The notes beneath the pieces are model-generated. The model was not told the origin of the DNA. It worked only from the letters and a program-made list of their open reading frames with translations, and did not search any database. Position numbers and translations under genes: made by a program. Shown piece by piece: positions 16,202 to 24,525 of a DNA stretch of 64,000 nt. Source of the stretch: Alteriqipengyuania_B sp035481675 (GTDB taxonomy: Bacteria; Pseudomonadota; Alphaproteobacteria; Sphingomonadales; Sphingomonadaceae); contig NZ_JAYJJW010000002.1 in assembly GCF_035481675.1 (NCBI RefSeq), positions 310,001-374,000 of the forward strand. The letters are read 5' to 3'. Position 1 is the first letter of the stretch, and every line of letters starts with the position of its first letter.

Positions 16202-16993
16202 CTACATCGTGAATCCGGGTGGCAGGAAGGCTTCCATCGGCCGCTCCGCCCCCGGCGTGCCTGCGATCAGGCTTTCGGTCACCCCGATGCCGAAGGGACT
16301 GTAGGCGATCGTCACGCTGACGAGGAAGGTGGCGAGGTAAAGCCCCGTGCCCCACCAGTATGCAGGGTGCACCCGCCCCTCGCGCCGCTTGTCCGCCAGC
16401 ATCGCAATCAGCGGGAACACGAAAGTGGCAGCGACGGTGATGGTCCACGCATTGGGGATCAGCAGCGGCAGGGGGATCAGGCGGCCGAGGCCCGGCCCGG
16501 TCAGGATCGCCATCGCCACCAGCATCAGCCGCCGGTGCCAGCCGGTGTAGCGCCGACGCCGCAGCGCCCAGAAGGCGAGCCCGCCGAAGCACCATAGCGT
16601 GGCGATATTGCTCCACAGGAACTCGCTGACATGGAAGAAGAACGGCCCGCCGGTGCGCTGCGCCACCGCGATCATCAGCGCGGTGCCGGCGATGACCATC
16701 GCCGGGACCCACAGGTAGGCCAGCTTGCCGAGCGCGACGTGGGCCGCGATCCGCCCGGTGGAGATCGTCACATGCTGGGCGAGGAACAGGGCGATCCAGC
16801 CCATGAAGACGATGCCGTGGACGTGGTAGACCGCCGGCACGGCGAAGCTCGACCGGCCCATCGCCAGGTTGAGCGAAAAGCCCGCGACGATGATGGCGGA
16901 CATGACGAAGGCCATGATGGTGAAAAAGCGCGTTTCGCCCGCGACCTTGCGCGGTGCGGCTGTCGTGGTTGCGCCCGATGATGCGGTTGCCAT
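16202..16993 (-). CDS. Seven-segment membrane protein of unknown function
   Basis: A 263-residue protein with about seven predicted membrane segments. Conserved-looking histidines and aromatic residues line the second and later segments (VYHVHGIVFMGWIALFLAQH, TGWHRRLM). This is reminiscent of heme- or metal-binding membrane proteins, but no cofactor can be assigned. The ATG at 16991-16993 has a GGAGGGG ribosome site. It stands alone between nadA and the MBL-fold hydrolase. I do not recognise the family with confidence. Confidence 0.65.
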   Translation of the reverse strand: MATASSGATTTAAPRKVAGETRFFTIMAFVMSAIIVAGFSLNLAMGRSSFAVPAVYHVHGIVFMGWIALFLAQHVTISTGRIAAHVALGKLAYLWVPAMVIAGTALMIAVAQRTGGPFFFHVSEFLWSNIATLWCFGGLAFWALRRRRYTGWHRRLMLVAMAILTGPGLGRLIPLPLLIPNAWTITVAATFVFPLIAMLADKRREGRVHPAYWWGTGLYLATFLVSVTIAYSPFGIGVTESLIAGTPGAERPMEAFLPPGFTM

Positions 16994-17056
16994 GAGTTCC
17001 CCCCTCCGGCTTCCGCGACCCGTTGCAGAAAGGTTAGCGAAGAGGGCCTGCGCGAG

Positions 17057-17926
17057 TCAATTCGTGCGCCAGACCTCGCCGTCGCGGGCCACTTCCCCGC
17101 GGTTTTCCAGGTCGATCAGGTGGGCTTTCACGCTCATCCCGGCAGCGGGATAGAGCCGCTTGTCGAGGCCCTTGTACATCAGCGGCACCAGCGCGCGGAT
17201 CGTGCGGGCTTCCTCGTCCAGCAGGCGCAGGATCTGGCGTTCGCGCTGGCGGCGGTGGCCGACCATGCCGCGCACCAGCTGGCGCGGCTTGTCCACTTGC
17301 GGGCCGTGGGCGGGGTAATAGACCCGGTCCTCGCGCGCGTAGAGCTTCTCGAGGCTGCGCATGTAGGCGGCCATGTCGCCATCGGGCGGGGCGACGACGC
17401 TGGTCGACCAGCCCATCACGTGGTCGCCGGTGAACAGCGCGCCGCTTTCTTCCAGCGCGAAGCACAGGTGGTTGGATGTGTGGCCGGGCGTGTGGACCGC
17501 AGTGAGGGTCCAGCCCGCACCGGTCATCGCCTCGCCGTCTTCCAGCACGCGGTCGGGCTCGTAGGTTTCGTCGAACGGCGCGTCGGCGCGCGGGCCGCTA
17601 TCGTCGAGGACCAGCGGTGCGCAGCCGACCACCGGCGCCCCGGTGCTTGCCGACAGGGGCCGGGCGGCGGGCGAATGGTCGCGGTGGGTATGGGTGCACA
17701 TGATCGCCGCAACCTTTGCATCGCAGATGGCATCCTCCAGCGCGGCAAGATGCTCCGGCGTGACCGGGCCGGGGTCGATCACTGCAAGGCTGTCGCTATT
17801 GCCGACGAGGTAGGTCTGCGTGCCGGTATAGGTATAGGGCGAGGGATTGTCCGCCAGCACGCGGCGCACCAGCGGCTCCAGCTGCTCGACCTTGCCGGTC
17901 GGCCACGGTTTGGGCGGTCCCTTCAT
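17057..17926 (-). CDS. MBL-fold metallo-hydrolase (LACTB2/glyoxalase II-like)
   Basis: A 289-residue metallo-beta-lactamase-fold hydrolase. The zinc motif CTHTHRDHSPAA gives the HxHxDH set, with further ligands in HTPGHTSNH and the Asp of FTGDHVMGW. A C-terminal winged-helix-like region follows (residues about 215-289), the layout of the LACTB2 group, which includes hydrolases and an endoribonuclease. The substrate is unknown. The ATG at 17924-17926 is preferred; an open extension to 18058 runs across the start of the divergent glpK. Confidence 0.82.
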   Translation of the reverse strand: MKGPPKPWPTGKVEQLEPLVRRVLADNPSPYTYTGTQTYLVGNSDSLAVIDPGPVTPEHLAALEDAICDAKVAAIMCTHTHRDHSPAARPLSASTGAPVVGCAPLVLDDSGPRADAPFDETYEPDRVLEDGEAMTGAGWTLTAVHTPGHTSNHLCFALEESGALFTGDHVMGWSTSVVAPPDGDMAAYMRSLEKLYAREDRVYYPAHGPQVDKPRQLVRGMVGHRRQRERQILRLLDEEARTIRALVPLMYKGLDKRLYPAAGMSVKAHLIDLENRGEVARDGEVWRTN

Positions 17927-18017
17927 TACGTGGGGGGATATGGAGGCCGAGTTGCGGCTTGTCGAGCGGCGCGCCGCCGCGCTAGGCCCCCGGCAGAAGT
18001 TTTGTAGGAGCGCGCCG

Positions 18018-19493
18018 ATGTCCGATCCGCTGATCCTGGTGCTGGATGCCGGGACCACGTCAACCAGGGCGATGCTGTTCGATCCGCAAGGCCGGCTGCA
18101 TCACGTCTCGCAGGCCGAGATTACGCAGCATTACCCGCGCGATGGCTGGGTGGAGCACGATGCGGGCGAGATTTGGCAAGCGACGCTGGCCTGCGCGCAG
18201 GAATGCGTCGAGTGGGCGGACGGCAACGACCGGATCGCCTGTATCGGCATCACCAACCAGCGCGAAACCGTGGTTGCCTGGGACACCGCCAGCGGCGAGC
18301 CGCTCGCCCGCGCCATCGTGTGGCAGGACCGCCGCACCGCCGATTTCTGCGCCGAGATGAAGGACCAGGGCCACGAGGACGAGGTCCAGCGCCGCACCGG
18401 CCTGCTGCTCGATCCCTATTTCTCCGGCACCAAGATGCGCTGGCTGCTGCACAAGGTGGACGCGGTGAAGGCTGCGGCGGACGCGGACACGCTGGCGCTG
18501 GGAACGGTCGAAAGCTGGCTGGTGTGGAAACTGAGCGGCGGCGCGGCGCACGTCACCGACGCCAGCAACGCCAGCCGCACGCTGCTGATGCCGCTGGACG
18601 GCGGTGACTGGGCGCAGGACCTGTGTGATCTCATGGACGTGCCGCGCGCCGCGCTTCCCCGGATCGTCGACAACGCGGGCGCGCTTGCCGAGACCGCGCC
18701 GCGGCATTTCGGCACCGCGATCCCGATCACCGGCCTCGTCGGCGACCAGCAGGGGGCCACCATCGGGCAGGGCTGCCTGTCGCCGGGGGAGACCAAGGCA
18801 ACCTATGGCACCGGGGCCTTCATCCTCGCCAACCACGGCACCACCGTGCCGCAATCGCGCCACCGCCTGCTCGGCACGGTGCTCTACCAGCACGAGGGGG
18901 AGCGGACCTATGCGCTGGAAGGCGCGGTGTTCGTCGCCGGCAGCCTCGTCCAGTGGCTGCGCGACGGGCTCGGCATCATCGACAAGGCGGCGGATACGGA
19001 ACGGCTCGCCGCGTCGGTGGAGGGGGACAGCAGGGTCGTGATCGTCCCCGCGCTCGCCGGCCTCGGCGCACCCTATTGGCGGCCGGAGGCACGCGGGGTG
19101 ATCTCCGGCCTCTCGTTCAGCACCGGCCGCGCGCATATCGCTCGCGCCGCGCTGGAGGCGATGGCCCACCAGACCCGCGACCTCGCCGGGGCCTTTGCCG
19201 CCGACGGGGCGGAATGGACCATGCTGCGGATCGACGGCGGGATGAGCGCGAACGACTGGATGGCGCGCGACATCGCCGGCCTGCTCGGCATTCCGGTGGA
19301 ACGGCCGGGCTTCGTCGAAACGACGGCGCTGGGTGCGGCGATGCTGGCGGCGGTCGGCGCGGGGCTGCACGCGGACCTGCAGGGCGCCTATGCGGCGATG
19401 GGCGGCACGCGCACCGTGTTCGAACCGGCGATGGACGAAGACATCAGGAAAGCGCGGCTCGACCGCTGGGGCTTGGCCCTGGCCGCGAGCTAA
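18018..19493 (+). CDS. glpK: Glycerol kinase
   Basis: GlpK phosphorylates glycerol to sn-glycerol 3-phosphate. The 491-residue FGGY-family protein shows LDAGTTSTRAMLFD (phosphate 1 loop), ITNQRET, IVWQDRRT and DPYFSGTKMRWLL. GDQQGATIGQ, YGTGAFIL and the C-terminal LRIDGGMSANDW then GFVETTALGAA follow. All match glycerol kinase better than other sugar kinases, and the length is normal. The ATG at 18018 has AGGAG 7 bases upstream. No glpF or glpD is adjacent; the next gene is on the other strand. Confidence 0.93.
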   Translation: MSDPLILVLDAGTTSTRAMLFDPQGRLHHVSQAEITQHYPRDGWVEHDAGEIWQATLACAQECVEWADGNDRIACIGITNQRETVVAWDTASGEPLARAIVWQDRRTADFCAEMKDQGHEDEVQRRTGLLLDPYFSGTKMRWLLHKVDAVKAAADADTLALGTVESWLVWKLSGGAAHVTDASNASRTLLMPLDGGDWAQDLCDLMDVPRAALPRIVDNAGALAETAPRHFGTAIPITGLVGDQQGATIGQGCLSPGETKATYGTGAFILANHGTTVPQSRHRLLGTVLYQHEGERTYALEGAVFVAGSLVQWLRDGLGIIDKAADTERLAASVEGDSRVVIVPALAGLGAPYWRPEARGVISGLSFSTGRAHIARAALEAMAHQTRDLAGAFAADGAEWTMLRIDGGMSANDWMARDIAGLLGIPVERPGFVETTALGAAMLAAVGAGLHADLQGAYAAMGGTRTVFEPAMDEDIRKARLDRWGLALAAS

Positions 19494-19504
19494 AAGGCGG
19501 CGAG

Positions 19505-19972
19505 TTAGAGCGCGGCGAGCGAGGCTTCGAGCCGCTGGCGCAGGCGCTCGATCGCGGGCGGCTGCATGGCGAAACGTTCGCGCCACGCGGCGTCCAGCCG
19601 CTCGATCCGCTGGTAGAAGCGCTGCGTTTCGGCAACCAGCGTCACGATCCGCACCGGCAGTGCGGCCAGCTGCTGGCGGTCGCCATCGGGCTGCCGCTTC
19701 GCCAGCCGGCCGTGGCGGCGCAGCTGGAACTCGCTCATCTCGCCGTTGAAATAGGCCCGCTGGTTGAGCAGCCAGGCGAGTGCGTGCATCATCCGCGTGG
19801 TGCAGCGCAGCGCCTCGCACGACAGGGCGATACGGGCGAAATCCTCGTCCTCGGCCGCCGCATCGATCCGGCCCGACAGGTCGAAGGCCGCGCGCACGCG
19901 GTCGGCCAGTTCGAGCCCTTCCTCGTACAGCGCCTCCACTATGGGCGCGTTGATGTCCGCATGATCCCGCAT
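19505..19972 (-). CDS. rcdA: RcdA-like protein (DUF1465), proteolysis adaptor
   Basis: This 155-residue helical protein matches the DUF1465/RcdA family. The core ALSCEALRCTTRMMHALAWL and NQRAYFNGEMSE corresponds to the RcdA helix bundle with its TTRLMQLASWLL-type helix. In Caulobacter RcdA links CpdR-primed ClpXP to CtrA and other substrates, timing cell-cycle proteolysis. Regulation of CtrA here is inferred from the family. The gene is convergent with glpK, 11 bases apart, and preceded by a long non-coding stretch. Confidence 0.75.
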   Translation of the reverse strand: MRDHADINAPIVEALYEEGLELADRVRAAFDLSGRIDAAAEDEDFARIALSCEALRCTTRMMHALAWLLNQRAYFNGEMSEFQLRRHGRLAKRQPDGDRQQLAALPVRIVTLVAETQRFYQRIERLDAAWRERFAMQPPAIERLRQRLEASLAAL

Positions 19973-20076
19973 TGTGAGCGTTCGCTAAACCCGCGCGGCG
20001 CCCCGCGTCCAGAGCCTGTCGCAGTCATCCCCATGCCATTTCGGGACTGTCGCAATTCGGGACTCTCTTGTTTCAT

Positions 20077-20197
20077 GACCGCGCCTCCGCGCGGTCGTCC
20101 TCGCGGCTATTCTCTCCGCCGGGACTTCGTTCCGGCTGCGAGGCCGCTGCGGTCGGCCGGTCGGCCTCTGGCACCGCCTGCGCGGTGCGGTGAGGCC
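20077..20197. repeat. Cluster of short hairpins in the rcdA-ydcH gap
   Basis: Three perfect or near-perfect inverted repeats lie within 121 bases: GACCGCGC/GCGCGGTC (20077-20096), GCCGGGAC/GTTCCGGC (20118-20136) and GCACCGC/GCGGTGC (20171-20188). The last is nested inside GGCCTC/GAGGCC (20163-20197) and followed by TTT. The block sits in a 636-base interval between rcdA and the minus-strand YdcH gene. It may be an extragenic palindromic element or a terminator; I cannot tell which. Confidence 0.45.
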
Positions 20198-20308
20198 TTT
20201 CCACGATCATGCGGTCAGGTTTTGGAAGATATTAAAGGAGCTAGCATATCCCGGGTCACTGCCGCGGTGGAGTGTCAAACCGAGGGCCTATGTCACTGCG
20301 AGATATGA

Positions 20309-20509
20309 ATGCGCTTATTCAGCAACTTCAAATTCCGATACTATACGATCGAATTTTTCGGCTTTGCTAGCCTTATGATTCCCGTCACAGTATTTGATCG
20401 GGTGGAGGAACGTTGGGGCCAGACCGAAGCATTCGGAGCCTTGATAGTGCTGCTGCTGGTCATACGTTTTCTATGGCTTGCTGCACGTCGTCGCTTTCTA
20501 ACGAGTTAG
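20309..20509 (+). CDS. Possible 66-residue membrane peptide in a low-GC patch
   Basis: The frame from ATG 20309 encodes 66 residues with one strong hydrophobic segment in the second half (FGALIVLLLVIRFLWLAARRRF) and a positively charged tail. Base composition here is visibly richer in A and T than the flanks, and codon choice is unlike neighbouring genes. No clear ribosome site precedes it. It may be a small foreign or remnant gene, or simply non-coding. Apart from this and the hairpin cluster, the interval 19,973-20,608 holds nothing I recognise. Confidence 0.35.
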   Translation: MRLFSNFKFRYYTIEFFGFASLMIPVTVFDRVEERWGQTEAFGALIVLLLVIRFLWLAARRRFLTS

Positions 20510-20608
20510 TCGCTCTCTTTGCACGGATCTTGAAGCCCGCACCGCTTCGTATCTAGCCTTAGAAAAACCGGGCGCGATCCCGCGGTGCGGCCATTTTTCA
20601 AGCTCACC

Positions 20609-20806
20609 TTACGCTATAATATCTGGCAAGAGATGGTCCTGCACCACGGCGATCTGGTCTTTCAGTGCCAGCTTGCGCTTTTTCAGCCGAGCGATCTGCA
20701 TCTGGTCGTGGCTGCCCGCGCGCAGCAGCGCGTCGATGGCGGCGTCTAGGTCGCGGTGTTCGGTTTGCAGCGTTGCCAGTCGCTTGCGCAATTCGTCTTC
20801 GGTCAC
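20609..20806 (-). CDS. YdcH/DUF465 family small protein
   Basis: A 65-residue, all-helical, charged protein with the DUF465 pattern. An N-terminal helix carries LATLQTEHRDLDAAIDALL, and a second helix carries IARLKKRKLALKDQI, ending at a hydrophobic tail. These proteins are widespread short coiled coils of unknown function. A second, shorter member starts 171 bases away on the other strand, so the pair is divergently arranged and could share a promoter region. Confidence 0.78.
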   Translation of the reverse strand: MTEDELRKRLATLQTEHRDLDAAIDALLRAGSHDQMQIARLKKRKLALKDQIAVVQDHLLPDIIA

Positions 20807-20976
20807 GCCGTTCTCTTCCTGTCGCCGGATCGCTTCGCCCGGACCCTGAGCCGTGCCGGATTCGGGACGACCGCGATGGCTCTATCCTTGCCGTGTTAAC
20901 CCTTTGTGTGGTTCCATGCCACCTCGACTTGTGACGCCTCGTCCGAGTCGCAAAAGTGAAACAAGGAGATGTGTCT

Positions 20977-21132
20977 ATGTCATCGTCCCACGTTGCCGCC
21001 CTCGAAACCAAGCATGCCAGGCTGGAGCAGATGATCGCTTCGGAAATGGCGCGCCCGGCACCTGACGATGCAACCATTTCCGGCCTCAAGAAGCAGAAGC
21101 TCGCCATCAAGGAAGAGCTCGCCCACATCTAG
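20977..21132 (+). CDS. Short YdcH/DUF465-like protein, 51 residues
   Basis: The frame from ATG 20977 to TAG 21132 encodes 51 residues. The pattern is that of the neighbouring DUF465 protein: ALETKHARLEQMI, a linker with Pro-Ala-Pro-Asp, then ISGLKKQKLAIKEEL. AAGGAG stands 8 bases before the ATG, an excellent ribosome site. The spacing of the two helices and the KKQKLAIKEE heptad repeat make a real gene likely despite its size. Function is unknown. It precedes ptsP by 95 bases on the same strand. Confidence 0.75.
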   Translation: MSSSHVAALETKHARLEQMIASEMARPAPDDATISGLKKQKLAIKEELAHI

Positions 21133-21227
21133 GCGGCGCCTGACACATATAGGGCCTGCAATCCGGGCATGGTTTTCACCGCCGCCCGGTTTGCAGCGCC
21201 CGCCATATCGGATAGGACCGGCGGACG

Positions 21228-23498
21228 ATGACCGCCGCCTCCTCCGCCCGCTCGATCCTCACGCGCCTACACGACGTGATGGCCTCGCGCACCAGCGCGC
21301 AGGACAAGCTCGACCGGGTGGTCGACATCATCGGGGAAGAGCTCGATAGCGAGGTCTGCTCGATCTACCTGCTGCGCGACGGCATGCTGGAGCTGTTTGC
21401 GACGCGCGGCCTCAACAAGTCCGCCGTGCACGTCACCCGCATGGGCATCGGCGAAGGGCTGACCGGCACCATCGCCCAGAATGTCGAGACGCTGAACCTG
21501 GCAGAGGCCAAGGCCCATCCGGACTTCATGTTCCGCCCCGAAACAGGCGAGGAGCGGTTCCACAGCTTCGCCGGCGTGCCCATTGTGCGCCAGGCGCGCG
21601 CCATCGGCGTGGTCAACGTGCAGCATGTCGATCCGCGCCGCTACGAAGAGGTGGAGATCGAGGCGCTGCAGACCGTGGCGATGGTGTTGTCCGAACTGAT
21701 CGACAACGCCGGGCTGGTCGATACCGAGCAGGCCAAATCCCTGCAGCACGATGGGCAGGTGCAGGCCGAAGGGCTGGTGCTGGCCAAGGGGCTGGGCAGC
21801 GGGCGGGCCGTCTTCCACCAGCCGCGCGTCACCATCGAACACACGATGGCGGAGGATATCGAGGCGGAGCGTCAGCGGGTCTACCGCGCCTTCGACACGA
21901 TGCGCGAGCAGATCGACAACATGACCAGCCAGGCCGAATTCGGCACCGGCGGCGAGCATGAGGAGGTCCTCGCGACCTACAGGATGTTCGCCTACGACGA
22001 AGGCTGGGGCCGCCGCATCAACGAGGCGATCGACAGCGGCCTGACCGCGGAGGCCGCAATCGAGCGCGTGCAGCAGCGCACCCGCATGCGCATGCGCGAG
22101 ATCGACGATCCGCTGCTGGCGGACCGGATGCACGACCTGGAGGACCTGGCCAACCGCCTGCTCCGCATCGTGTCCGGCCAGCTCGGCACGGCGGCGACCA
22201 AGGGCCTGCGCGAAGATGCGATCCTGATCGCCCGCAACCTCGGCCCGGCGGAATTGCTCGAATACGACCGCCGTCGGCTGAAAGGCGTGGTGCTGGAAGA
22301 AGGCTCGCTGACCGCGCACGTGGTCATCGTGGCGCGCGCGATGGGCGTGCCGGTGCTGGGCCGCGTCGCCAACCTGCGCGCGCTGGTGGCGGAAGGCGAC
22401 ACGCTGCTGCTCGACGCGGACAAGGGGCAGGTGACCATCCGCCCGCAGGCCGCGCTGGTCGACGCGTTCGAGGCGCGCTTCGCGCAATCGAAGAAACGGC
22501 AGGCCGAGCTTGCCCAGCTGCGCGACGTGGAGCCCTTCACCCGCGACGGCACGCGGATCACGGTGATGATGAACGGCGGGCTGCGCGACGACCTGACATC
22601 GCTGAAGCTGGTCGGTGCGGACGGGATCGGGCTGTTCCGCACCGAATTCCAGTTCCTCGTGTCCGCCGCCCTGCCGGCGCGGGAGCGGCAATTGCGGCTC
22701 TACCGCGATGTACTCGACGCGGCGGACGGCAAGCCGGTGATCTTCCGCACGGTCGATATCGGCGGCGACAAGTCGCTTCCCTACCTGCGCAACGAAGGCG
22801 CCTCGGCGGACGAGAACCCCGCGATGGGCTGGCGTGCGCTGCGCCTCGCGCTGGAGCGAGAAGGCCTGCTGAAACTGCAGGCGCGTGCCCTGCTGGAAGC
22901 GGCAGCCGGGCGGGAGCTTAACGTGATGTTCCCGCTGGTGTCCGAACCGTGGGAATTCGACGCGGCCAAGGCGATCTTCGACGACCAGCTCGCTTTCCTG
23001 CGCAGCCGCAAGGCGAAATTGCCCGAGGCGATCCGCTTCGGTGCGATGCTGGAAGTGCCGGCACTGGCCGAAGTGCTCGACCTGCTGCTGCCCAAGCTGT
23101 CGTTCCTGTCGATCGGCACCAACGACCTCACCCAGTTCCTCTTCGCTGCCGACCGCGCCAACCCGAAACTGGCGCAGCGCTACGACTGGCTCAGCCCGGC
23201 GATCCTGCGCTTCCTCGCCCGCGTGGTGCAGACGACGCAGGCAGCGCCGACGCCGGTCGACCTTGCCGTATGCGGGGAGATGGGGGGGCGCCCGCTGGAA
23301 GCGCTCGCGCTGCTCGGCCTCGGCATCCGCCGCCTGTCGATTACCCCCGCCGGCGTCGGCCCCATCAAGGAACTGGTGCGCAAGGTGGACCTTGCGGAAA
23401 TCGGCGCGGCGATGAACGGCTGGCTGCTCAATCCGCCGCTGGACATGCGCGCCGCCCTGTCGGCGTGGGCGGACGAACGCGGCATCGCGCACGATTGA
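21228..23498 (+). CDS. ptsP: PEP-protein phosphotransferase of the nitrogen PTS (EI-Ntr)
   Basis: This is enzyme I of the nitrogen phosphotransferase system, which autophosphorylates from PEP and passes phosphate to NPr and EIIA-Ntr. The 756-residue protein has an N-terminal GAF domain (about residues 15-165, with VCSIYLL and GVPIVRQ). An EI N-terminal region follows, with the swivelling phosphohistidine His364 in SLTAHVVIVARAMGVP. The PEP-binding barrel contains GIGLFRTEF, FRTVDIGGDK, SIGTNDLTQF and VCGEMGG. The GAF domain distinguishes PtsP from sugar-PTS enzyme I. The partner genes are not in this window. Such systems usually regulate potassium uptake, stress responses and carbon storage rather than transport sugar. 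Confidence 0.92.
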   Translation: MTAASSARSILTRLHDVMASRTSAQDKLDRVVDIIGEELDSEVCSIYLLRDGMLELFATRGLNKSAVHVTRMGIGEGLTGTIAQNVETLNLAEAKAHPDFMFRPETGEERFHSFAGVPIVRQARAIGVVNVQHVDPRRYEEVEIEALQTVAMVLSELIDNAGLVDTEQAKSLQHDGQVQAEGLVLAKGLGSGRAVFHQPRVTIEHTMAEDIEAERQRVYRAFDTMREQIDNMTSQAEFGTGGEHEEVLATYRMFAYDEGWGRRINEAIDSGLTAEAAIERVQQRTRMRMREIDDPLLADRMHDLEDLANRLLRIVSGQLGTAATKGLREDAILIARNLGPAELLEYDRRRLKGVVLEEGSLTAHVVIVARAMGVPVLGRVANLRALVAEGDTLLLDADKGQVTIRPQAALVDAFEARFAQSKKRQAELAQLRDVEPFTRDGTRITVMMNGGLRDDLTSLKLVGADGIGLFRTEFQFLVSAALPARERQLRLYRDVLDAADGKPVIFRTVDIGGDKSLPYLRNEGASADENPAMGWRALRLALEREGLLKLQARALLEAAAGRELNVMFPLVSEPWEFDAAKAIFDDQLAFLRSRKAKLPEAIRFGAMLEVPALAEVLDLLLPKLSFLSIGTNDLTQFLFAADRANPKLAQRYDWLSPAILRFLARVVQTTQAAPTPVDLAVCGEMGGRPLEALALLGLGIRRLSITPAGVGPIKELVRKVDLAEIGAAMNGWLLNPPLDMRAALSAWADERGIAHD

Positions 23499-23615
23499 GG
23501 CGGGCGGTTGTAATTTTCCGACGCTGCGCTTGACTTGCCCCTTCCGCAATCGGATTGGTGCGGGCAGGGGACGGAAACGGGGGCTCTGGACGGGGTATCG
23601 GGTCGGGATACGGGA

Positions 23616-24461
23616 ATGAGCGACGAAGAATTCGAACACGGGCATGGAAATGACGCCGGCGGTCCGCCGCGCATCGGCGCGCAGCTGCGCGCATCGCGGG
23701 AAGCGCGCGGGCTGAGCCTGGCGCAGGTATCGGCCGAAACCCGCATCACCGAACGCCATCTGGAGCTGATCGAAGCGGGCGATTTCGATGCGCTGCCCGG
23801 CCGCACCTATGCCATCGGTTTCGCCAAGAACTACGCCCGCGTGGTCGGCATGTCGCAGGCCGATACGGCGCAGGCGGTGAAGAACGAGCTGGCGATGGAA
23901 GACCCGCGCCCGTCGCGCGTCATCGGCGAATACGATCCGATCGACCCCGACCGGGTGCCGTCCTCGAAGGTGGGGCTCGTTTCCTTCATCGCCCTGATCC
24001 TGCTGCTGGGCGGCGCCTATGCCTTTTACGCGACTTACTTCAATCCAGGCGCGGAACTGGAATCGCTGACTGCGGCGGAACGGCGCGCGGCGGCGGAAGC
24101 CGCGGCGGAAGAAGACGAGGGCGCGGCCGCCACGGCAAGCGCCCCCGCACCGTCCGGCGAAGTGGTCTTCACCGCGCTTGAAGAAGGCATCTGGGTCAAG
24201 TTCTACGATGCCAGCGGTGCGCAGCTGATGCAGAAGCAGATGGCGGAAGGTGAAACCTACTCCGTGCCTGCCGACGCCAACGGCCCGCAGGTGTGGACCG
24301 GCCGGCCCGACGCTCTGGCGATAACCATCGGTGGACAGAGCGTGCCGAAGCTTGCCGAAGACGACCAGGTCATGAAGGATATCCCCGTGACCGCAGAGGC
24401 GCTGCTGGCGCGGGGGGAAAGCCCCGCTGCGCCTGCCGCTGCCGCCACGGCGAACGAGTGA
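23616..24461 (+). CDS. RodZ-like helix-turn-helix membrane protein
   Basis: A 281-residue protein. A Cro-like HTH domain lies at about residues 18-95 (LRASREARGLSLAQVSAETRI, HLELIEAGDFDALP, YAIGFAKNYAR). A proline-rich linker, one membrane segment (residues 118-142) and a periplasmic DUF4115 domain (WVKFYDASGAQL) follow. This is the RodZ layout, which couples MreB filaments to the elongasome. The periplasmic domain is short, and the alanine-rich ends vary among relatives. The ATG at 23616 is chosen because it precedes the HTH; the frame is open to 23535. It is followed by cpoB and tilS on the same strand. Confidence 0.78.
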   Translation: MSDEEFEHGHGNDAGGPPRIGAQLRASREARGLSLAQVSAETRITERHLELIEAGDFDALPGRTYAIGFAKNYARVVGMSQADTAQAVKNELAMEDPRPSRVIGEYDPIDPDRVPSSKVGLVSFIALILLLGGAYAFYATYFNPGAELESLTAAERRAAAEAAAEEDEGAAATASAPAPSGEVVFTALEEGIWVKFYDASGAQLMQKQMAEGETYSVPADANGPQVWTGRPDALAITIGGQSVPKLAEDDQVMKDIPVTAEALLARGESPAAPAAAATANE

Positions 24462-24525
24462 CATTCATCGCAGGTTTCGCCGCGCCGGCCTAGGCGATGC
24501 GGACCTTGACGGGAGAGAATTGACG

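Noticed and set aside
20077..20197. Structural RNA gene from the hairpin cluster
   Set aside because: No tRNA, 6S, SRP or RNase P feature is recognisable; kept only as a repeat.
21267..24464. A 1065-codon minus-strand frame across ptsP and the RodZ-like gene
   Set aside because: It spans two genes with clear motifs on the other strand, and its translation is low-complexity with no known domain. Long antisense frames are expected at this GC content.
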